A stretch of DNA of 64,000 nucleotides, taken from positions 310,001 to 374,000 of the forward strand of contig BDSL01000055.1 in the NCBI GenBank assembly GCA_003116995.1, in the 5' to 3' direction. This DNA is from Yamagishiella unicocca (Eukaryota; Chlorophyta; Chlorophyceae; Chlamydomonadales; Volvocaceae). Below, one piece after another: positions 57,345 to 64,000 of this stretch (the stretch's first letter is position 1; each line of letters begins with the position of its first letter). The translations under genes were made by a program, and so were the position numbers. The notes under the pieces were generated by a model that saw nothing but the letters and a program-made list of their open reading frames with translations, did no database searches and had not been told where the DNA came from.

Positions 57345-59560
57345 TACTAGCGCGGCGGCGCTCAGTGCTTGGTGTCTGCTGATTTGCTAGCGCGGCGGCG
57401 CTTAGTGTACGGCGTCTGCTAAATTGCTAGCGCGGCGGCGCTCAGTGCTTGGTGTCTGCTAAATTGCTAGCGCGGCGGCGCTTAGTGTACGGCGTCTGCT
57501 AAATTGCTAGCGCGGCGGCGCTCAGTGCTTGGTGTCTGCTAAATTGCTAGCGCGGCGGCGCTCGGTGCTTGGCGTCTGCCAGATTGCTAGCGCGGCGGCG
57601 CTCAGTGCTTGGCGTCTGCCAGATTGCTAGCGCGGCGGCGCTCAGTGCTTGGCGTCTGCCAGATTGCTAGCGCGGCGGCGCTCAGTGCTTGGCGTCTGCC
57701 AGATTGCTAGCGCGGCGGCGCTCAGTGCTTGGCGTCTGCCAGATTGCTAGCGCGGCGGCGCTCAGTGCTTGGTGTCTGCTAAATTGCTAGCGCGGCGGCG
57801 CTCAGTGCTTGGTGTCTGCTAAATTGCTAGCGCGGCGGCGCTTAGTTTACGACGTCTGCCAGATTGCTAGCGCGGCGGCGCTCAGTGCTTGGTGTCTGCT
57901 AAATTGCTAGCGCGGCGGCGCTTAGGGTATGGCGTCTGCTAAATTGCTAGCGCGGCGGCGCTCGGTGCTTGGCGTCTGCCAGATTGCTAGCGCGGCGGCG
58001 CTCAGTGCTTGGCGTCTGCCAGATTGCTAGCGCGGCGGCGCTCAGTGCTTGGCGTCTGCCAGATTGCTAGCGCGGCGGCGCTCAGTGCTTGGCGTCTGCC
58101 AGATTGCTAGCGCGGCGGCGCTCAGTGCTTGGCGTCTGCCAGATTGCTAGCGCGGCGGCGCTCAGTGCTTGGCGTCTGCCAGATTGCTAGCGCGGCGGCG
58201 CTCAGTGCTTGGTGTCTGCTAAATTGCTAGCGCGGCGGCGCTCAGTGCTTGGTGTCTGCTAAATTGCTAGCGCGGCGGCGCTTAGTGTACGACGTCTGCC
58301 AGATTGCTAGCGCGGCGGCGCTCAGTGCTTGGTGTCTGCTAAATTGCTAGCGCGGCGGCGCTTAGGGTACGGCGTCTGCTAAATTGCTAGCGCGGCGGCG
58401 CTCGGTGCTTGGCGTCTGCCAGATTGCTAGCGCGGCGGCGCTCAGTGCTTGGCGTCTGCCAGATTGCTAGCGCGGCGGCGCTCAGTGCTTGGCGTCTGCC
58501 AGATTGCTAGCGCGGCGGCGCTCAGTGCTTGGCGTCTGCCAGATTGCTAGCGCGGCGGCGCTCAGTGCTTGGCGTCTGCCAGATTGCTAGCGCGGCGGCG
58601 CTCAGTGCTTGGTGTCTGCTAAATTGCTAGCGCGGCGGCGCTCAGTGCTTGGTGTCTGCTAAATTGCTAGCGCGGCGGCGCTTAGTGTACGACGTCTGCC
58701 AGATTGCTAGCGCGGCGGCGCTCAGTGCTTGGTGTCTGCTAAATTGCTAGCGCGGCGGCGCTTAGGGTACGGCGTCTGCTAAATTGCTAGCGCGGCGGCG
58801 CTCGGTGCTTGGCGTCTGCCAGATTGCTAGCGCGGCGGCGCTCAGTGCTTGGCGTCTGCCAGATTGCTAGCGCGGCGGCGCTCAGTGCTTGGCGTCTGCC
58901 AGATTGCTAGCGCGGCGGCGCTCAGTGCTTGGCGTCTGCCAGATTGCTAGCGCGGCGGCGCTCTAGCGCGGCGGCGCTCGGTGCTTGGCGTCTGCCAGAT
59001 TGCTAGCGCGGCGGCGCTCAGTGCTTGGCGTCTGCCAGATTGCTAGCGCGGCGGCGCTCAGTGCTTGGCGTCTGCCAGATTGCTAGCGCGGCGGCGCTCA
59101 GTGCTTGGCGTCTGCCAGGTTGCTAGCGCGGCGGCGCTCAGTGCTTGGCGTCTGCCAGATTGCTAGCGCGGCGGCGCTCAGGGCTTGGTGTCTGCTAAAT
59201 TGCTAGCGCGGCGGCGCTCAGGGCTTGGTGTCTGCTAAATTGCTAGCGCGGCGGCGCTTAGGGTACGGCGTCTGCTAAATTGCTAGCGCGGCGGCGCTCA
59301 GTGCTTGGCGTCTGCCAGATTGCTAGCGCGGCGGCGCTCAGTGCTTGGCGTCTGCCAGATTGCTAGCGCGGCGGCGCTCAGGGCTTGGTGTCTGCTAGAT
59401 TGCTAGCGCGGCGGCGCTCGGCGCTTGGTGTCTGCTAAATTGCTAGCGCGGCGGCGCTCAGCGCTTGGTGTCTGCTAAATTGCTAGCGCGGCGGCGCGCA
59501 GTGTATGGCGTCTGCTAGATTGCTAGCGCGGCGGCGCTCAGTGCGTGGTGTCTACCGGGT
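57345..59560. repeat. 40-bp tandem array, about 55 copies, with higher-order structure
   Basis: Each unit begins GCTAGCGCGGCGGCGCT and ends in variants of CTTGGCGTCTGCCAGATT or CTTGGTGTCTGCTAAATT. Variant units recur together: the TTACGACG type at 57841, 58281 and 58681, and the CTTAGGGTA type at 57921, 58361 and 58761, which gives a higher-order period of 440 then 400 bp. One unit at about 58960 is cut to 17 bp. The array lies inside the element, upstream of the minus-strand gag, where the 5' UTR or promoter should be. Confidence 0.95.
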
Positions 59561-60029
59561 TGATCGCACCGCTCGGCTGGGCCGACTCACCACTGGGATC
59601 GGGTGGTGGGCCTAGTGCTGGGCGTCCAGTGCGCTCAAGAGTGCTCGCGGGCGGCCTGCACTCAGGGGATTCCATAATTTCTTCAGTGATATTCCATACT
59701 ACTGCCCTTGGTGCGTCGTGGGTACGCCGCAGGTTACGTTCCCAAAAGCGCGCCAAACTACGCCCCGCCTCTTTGACCGTGCGACTTCTACTCTCTGGAT
59801 TCCGCGTGGGTATTAATTATCGTTGGTATAATCTCCTCTCCATTCCTGTTACTCTGCGCGGTCGGTTGATCCGAGCCGCGAGCAAGCCGCTTCTAAACCT
59901 CTCGCCCAAATGACACTGCCATGGGCAGATATGTTAGTTTGCAAGCACTGTTTAGGGAAATCTTACCAGATGTGGGAATAGCTTGAGTGTGCGGTGATGA
60001 CTTGCGCGGCAAGTCCTGGGCGCGCGATT
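59561..60029. other. Element DNA between array and B2
   Basis: Unique sequence inside the element, with an open frame of 122 codons but no recognisable motif. As gag and pol run leftward, this is probably the leader or promoter region. Confidence 0.45.
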
Positions 60030-60195
60030 CTTTCTTCGCGCCTAACTCGGTACTTCTGTGCCCAGAATATCACCTCTATCGTTCATTAGTGTGGGGCCCT
60101 GTATGCGCAGTGGTGCACGCACTGAGTCTGCCGCTGCTTTCCGCACCTTCCGTACCTCTGTACGGCCTAGGCCGAGCACTTCAACCATGCTCATT
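60030..60195 (+). repeat. Split direct repeat B2
   Basis: Right end of the element; matches B1. After its final CATT the host sequence ACCGAATTTCC begins. Confidence 0.92.
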
Positions 60196-60348
60196 ACCGA
60201 ATTTCCTGGCGCGTATTCCGCGTGTTAATAGGTGCGTATTCTCTGCGTATTATTACGCATTACGGGCACATCGCTGGGACCGCAAGCTCGGGCTTGCTCG
60301 GTCTAATGCCTGTCTACAGCGTACACATACAACCGGGAGTTAAGATGT

Positions 60349-60921
60349 GTCGGCATGCTCGTCGGATGTGCGTTAGGGATGTAACTTGGATGTAACTTGA
60401 AAGGTTACATCCCTAACAACGCCCATATTTCGCTGATGCGTTTCAGGCTGTGTGTTTGGACTCATGAGGTGAACCGTCCGGGCGGCAGGCCGCGGGACGA
60501 GAGGTGGTGCAGAGTTTGTGGTAATCGTAGTTGTGTGGAGGTTCTACTGGAATGCCCTGAGTACGCGGAGGAAAGAGAGTTGCTGTGGCCCTCAGGTTTT
60601 CCGCCGCCTGGGACAACGATGGCGCACGTCATGGCGATGGGGAATCAGCGAGATCTAGCCCGTGTTATCCACGCTATCAGAATGCGGAAATCTTGCAAGA
60701 TTGGGACTACCACTTGAGTCTACATTACGAACTCGGTATTTCCCACTAAATTTGGGTTTGGCAGAAGTTGGGTTTAGCAAAAATTGGCCGAGTACTTTTG
60801 TGAAGTTTGGCATCCGCGTTAGTAGTTTAGAAGCATCTGCTGTTTTCAGAACGTCTTGGACGGCAACTTTTAAAGCGATTCATGAGCCTCCTGGCTCGTC
60901 TGAATCGTACAAGTCACTTGT

Positions 60922-60955
<34 letters not shown>
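60349..60955 (+). mobile_element. 5'-truncated LINE 3' end, copy 2
   Basis: Same insertion as at 35672. The ORF2 end is open here: ISLMRFRLCVWTHEVNRP, RWCRVCGNRSCVEVLLECPE, AEERELLWPSG, stop at 60717. Cys-x2-Cys plus a later Cys is the L1 C-terminal zinc-knuckle style. The 3' UTR leads to an (ATC)11 tail at 60923-60955. Confidence 0.78.
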
Positions 60956-60956
<1 letters not shown>

Positions 60957-61062
60957 CAGATACTAACTCTCACCATACAGCATAAAGAGCAAGAGGGCGA
61001 ATCCAGACACCTCCCAAGCGTTTTGTCGCTGCCACACGTTCAGGCCACTATTGGAAGCCAGG

Positions 61063-61287
61063 ATGACGGACACTAGTTCTTCGCCTGAATGGGGAACTAA
61101 GCTGTACAGCCTGCGCTTGTCCGATGAAGAAAAGGGGCAAGCTGCGGCGATTCTCGTGGGCATGCCGAACGCTGCGGTTCTCTTCGTGGGCAACGCCACC
61201 AGCTCTGAGGCAGCTGTGAGGCAGCTCCTGCGGCAAGGTGCGCAACGTGCTCTTATCACATATCGACCGGGTGCGGGCCGTAGCTGA
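61063..61287 (+). CDS. Hypothetical small ORF, 74 aa, copy 2
   Basis: Duplicate of the ORF at 36498 with Val in place of Met in LFVGNA. Otherwise the same protein. Lies between the LINE tail and the intact family B gene. Confidence 0.35.
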   Translation: MTDTSSSPEWGTKLYSLRLSDEEKGQAAAILVGMPNAAVLFVGNATSSEAAVRQLLRQGAQRALITYRPGAGRS

Positions 61288-62153
61288 GCGCTGTATTATG
61301 GGGATCTGCGGTCATGATATTCTTCGCGCAGACCCGCACGTCGCACCGTGAGGCCTACGGCTGTTCCCTACTGAGATGCGCATGTAGCTAGCAGGGGCGT
61401 TATGCATGCCGCGTGAAGCCACCCTGCGAGTTTGCGTCCACTCAGTTGCGATCGCAGCGGGTCCTGCCACCGGCTTTCCCAGGCACCTCGACGTTGTTGT
61501 AGCAAGCATTCGTCTTGGTTTTCGATACTGGAAGCGCCCTGGGTCGACAAGCCCTGGTGCTCGAAACGCACACCCCACCTCCGCCGCGTGTCGGCACTCC
61601 TCGCGCCCAACCCCGCAACCCACCCCACACACCAGACCGCATCGAAGCGGCATCCAGCGCGTGAAGCGGCATGCAATGTTGACCTGCATGTGCCCCCCGG
61701 CCGTTCCCACGTCGTGCAGGCGCGGCGGCCGCGCCGGGCCCAGGGAGCACGGGAGCTGGCGGTGAGTTGTTGTTGGTATGGTTGTTGGTTGCTCTGATCG
61801 GCACCAATCGAGACACGGGTCAGGTCGTTGCACGGGTCGTTCTTCAAGGGTCCTCTGGCCCTGGGATCTGCTCACCTGCGGTTGAGCACGTTCGTACCGC
61901 GAAGAGCGCCTCAGACTGGCTGGCAACTGCGGGGATCTACCTCTGCCGCTGTGGGCATAACTGCGCGTGTCCCAATGGCAACCGACTGTCCTCAAAACAT
62001 GTACCATGATGCTCTTGGGTGGGGATCGGCATGCAGTTGGTTGGGGACGGGCACATGTTCGCAATGTCCGCAAATGTGCTTTTATTTTTACCCTCGCCAA
62101 CTCTCGGTCTGTCGTTGTCTGTTTTCTCTTGCCCTTTCAGCCTGCCTTATCCT
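61288..62153. other. 5' region of intact family B gene
   Basis: Up to about 61790 it matches 36723-37210, with an 11-bp insertion near 61646 that shifts the long ORF. This argues that the ORF is not a conserved coding sequence. It includes the possible small exon with GTGCAG / GTGAGT borders at about 61723-61762. From 62041 it matches the DNA before family B copy 1 and holds the CTTTCAG acceptor at 62134-62140. Confidence 0.4.
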
Positions 62154-63950
62154 ATGTTGATGACCGATTGCGCCGCCACAGACGAGGTTGAAAAGCGGTG
62201 GGCAAAGGTGAACTCTCCGTCTACTCTGGACCCTGTCGCGGAGCAGCAGGAAGCCTCATCGCCGCTGCAGTGCAACTGGCGGCCGCCTTCCAACGTGGGG
62301 CTGCCCCCCGAGCTGGCCTGTCCGCTCTTCGCGGCGTTCACCGAGCTGGCCAGCAGTGGCCCGGTGTCGCCCGACGACCTGTCTGCAGCGGTGGAGCTCT
62401 GCCAGGCGGCCTCCCCGTACTACAGCTTGGAGGTATGTTTGTGCGGGCCGTGAAAGCGGAAGGGCCTCGCCCGTTACGTACACATGCTTGTAGCCGGCCA
62501 GGCGTGCATGTTCCAGATTACCTGGGTTAACGCATGGTCTCCCCCGCGTTGTCGTGCGCAGGACGAGCTGGAGGAGCGTCTGCAGGAGCTGCTGGCGGGC
62601 TACCTGGGCATGCCCATCTTCAAGGGGCGGCCGCAGCCAAGCGGCCGCATGAAGACGGACTGCCTCATCGTCGCGGACCGTCGCGTGCCGCCTCCTGAGT
62701 GGCTCCTCTGCGCCGTCATCGAGTTGAAGCTGGGCCTGGGTTCGAAGGGGGATAGCTCCTTCCAGGGCGCAGCCTACTACGGCGTCTTCTGGGAGGCACG
62801 ACGCAAATCCGCCTTCTACCACCGCACCTGCTGCCCCGCATTGCTGCTGGAGGTGGTGGGCCCCCACCTGCGGGTGTCGGCACTGTACTGGCTCAGCAAC
62901 GTGACGGCGCGCCCCCTGACCCCGCTCATGAACCTCCTGTGGTTCTCGGACGACCCCGACCACATGATCGCCCTGGCCAGGACTCTGGCGGCGATCAAGG
63001 CGACGCTCGCACAGCTGCGGGACTTCTACTTGGCGCCGCCGTCGGCGCTTGGGCCAGGAGGTCCGGCTCCCCGCCCGCCACATCTGCTGGAGGCCATGCC
63101 GTACCCGCTGGCGGACTACCAGCGGGTGAAACGGCTCTTCACCGGCCGGCTCGTCTACACCGCCGTATTGCCCAGCGACGGCCAGCGAGTGCTGGTGCGC
63201 TTCGCCAAGCGCTACGGCGAGCAGGCTCACCGCGCCTGGGCGAGCCACGGGCTGGCGCCGAAGCTGCACAGGGTCGTGGAGCTGCCCGGCAACTGGTTGC
63301 TGGTCGAGATGGAGCTGCTGGGCTCTGACGAGGGGTGGGTCGAGATGGCGTGCTGGCCTGGGCCGGACGCCAGCACCGTGGTTGACGCGGTGCAGGCGGC
63401 CCTGCAGCAGGCGCACCAGGCGCAGGACGGCACCGTGGGGCGGGTCTTCGCTCACGGCGACATGCGGGTCCAGAACATCATGGTACGCGAGGCCGCTCCG
63501 GGCTCTGGCTCAGCCTACGACGTCAAGTTCGTTGACTTCGAGTTTGCCGGTGCGGAAGGTGAAGCATCCTACCCGCCGTACCTCAGCAAGGCGGTCGTGT
63601 GGCCCCCAGGTGTGGCGTTTGGGGAGCCGGTGCGCCAGCGGCACGACAGCGAGCTGCTGGCAACCAATTGCGCGCAGCTGCTGCAGGCAATTGCGCGAGG
63701 CCGCTCCACGGCGGGACCCGACCCGCCGGCGGCGGCGGCTGGCGGCACCCCTGTTGCTGCCGTCGCACCTCCACCTGCTCTGTCGCCACGTGGCAGCAAC
63801 GTTCACGGCAGCAGGGGGCGCAGCAATGTTTGTGGCAGCAGCGGCCTCGGGCGGTCAGCACACGTGCGGCAGCTGCCGCGGTTCGCCCACATTCCCCGCC
63901 TCCACGCACCTTCGCTGCCGCCGCCTGCCCTTCGAAGGGTGTTGGTGTGA
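62154..63950 (+). CDS. REase-kinase fusion protein (CRN-like), family B copy 2, intact, 555 aa
   Basis: Exon 62154-62432 and exon 62562-63950 join in phase; from ATG 62154 the protein is 555 residues. Residues 1-93 are a variable N-terminal region. The nuclease-like core has Asp126 in KTDCLIV, Glu147-x-Lys149 in AVIELKLGLG and Gln161 in SSFQGAAYYG. The kinase-like domain shows VLVRFAKRYGEQAHRAW, LPGNWLLVEMELL, His391-Gly-Asp393 in FAHGDMRVQNIMV and Asp418 in VKFVDFEFAG. The usual ATP-anchoring lysine is Arg306 here, unlike family A. The C-terminus is low-complexity. An upstream in-frame extension exists, so the start is open. Family and context suggest a role in genome conflict or signalling, but function is not known from sequence. 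Confidence 0.82.
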
Positions 63951-64000
63951 GGGCCGCTGCGGAAGGACAGTATCCGCAGCTCTGGCCACAGGCGGTGCGG

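Larger units (their letters stand above)
52155..60195. mobile_element. Kangaroo-like (DIRS/PAT group) tyrosine-recombinase retrotransposon, 8.0 kb, RT deleted
   Basis: The ends form split direct repeats: A1 at 52155-52265, the joined B1-A2 at 53975-54249, and B2 at 60030-60195. Order is A1, recombinase gene (plus), B1A2, RNase H/methyltransferase remnant (minus), gag (minus), 40-bp array, B2. B and A overlap by the dinucleotide TT where they meet inside the element, and the flanks are GCGTT on the left and TTACCG on the right. This fits insertion of a circle by a recombinase with a TT crossover, without a longer target duplication. Split direct repeats and a tyrosine recombinase define the PAT/kangaroo branch of DIRS elements. 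The RT domain is missing, so the copy is non-autonomous. Confidence 0.9.

Noticed and set aside
57345..59560. CRISPR-like array
   Set aside because: Units are contiguous with no unique spacers, and the DNA is eukaryotic. It is a minisatellite inside a retroelement.

Overview
This is nuclear DNA of a green alga. GC-rich coding exons are split by many short introns, introns and intergenic DNA carry minisatellites, and there is a retrotransposon of the DIRS/PAT group most like kangaroo, which was described from Volvox. A volvocine or close chlamydomonadalean alga is the best guess. No ribosomal, organellar or bacterial operon was seen. The five housekeeping gene models below were built by hand: every intron phase closes and each ends at a stop codon, but none has been checked against RNA.

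The left half (about 0.6-32 kb) is a normal gene region. In order it holds a kelch-repeat protein (minus), TRAPP subunit TRAPPC5/Trs31 (plus, 5 exons), exportin-1/CRM1 (minus, 20 exons, 1104 aa), serine palmitoyltransferase subunit LCB1 (minus, 9 exons, 537 aa) and, across a short divergent promoter, a P5CS-type proline biosynthesis enzyme (plus, 16 exons, 662 aa). The P5CS amino-acid-kinase half looks shrunken and catalytically dead, while its reductase half is intact. A short dispersed element recurs in introns of several of these genes.

The right half (about 34-64 kb) is a repeat-rich accessory region. Its core is four copies of genes that join a PD-(D/E)XK nuclease-like domain to a protein-kinase-like domain, the architecture known from Crinkler (CRN)-type REase-kinase proteins. 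Family A is present twice in a nearly identical 5.1-kb tandem duplication. Family B is present once as a frameshifted copy and once intact near the right edge. Between the two B copies sits an 8-kb kangaroo-like element bounded by split direct repeats. It carries a tyrosine-recombinase gene on one strand, gag and an RNase H/methyltransferase remnant on the other, and a 2.2-kb array of 40-bp repeats upstream of gag. It has lost its reverse transcriptase. A 5'-truncated LINE with an (ATC)n tail is present in both halves of a second duplication (35.7-37.2 kb and 60.3-61.8 kb).

The parts most worth following up are the REase-kinase cluster with its chimeric duplication junction, the kangaroo-like element with its higher-order repeat array, the dead kinase domain in P5CS, and the dispersed intronic element.
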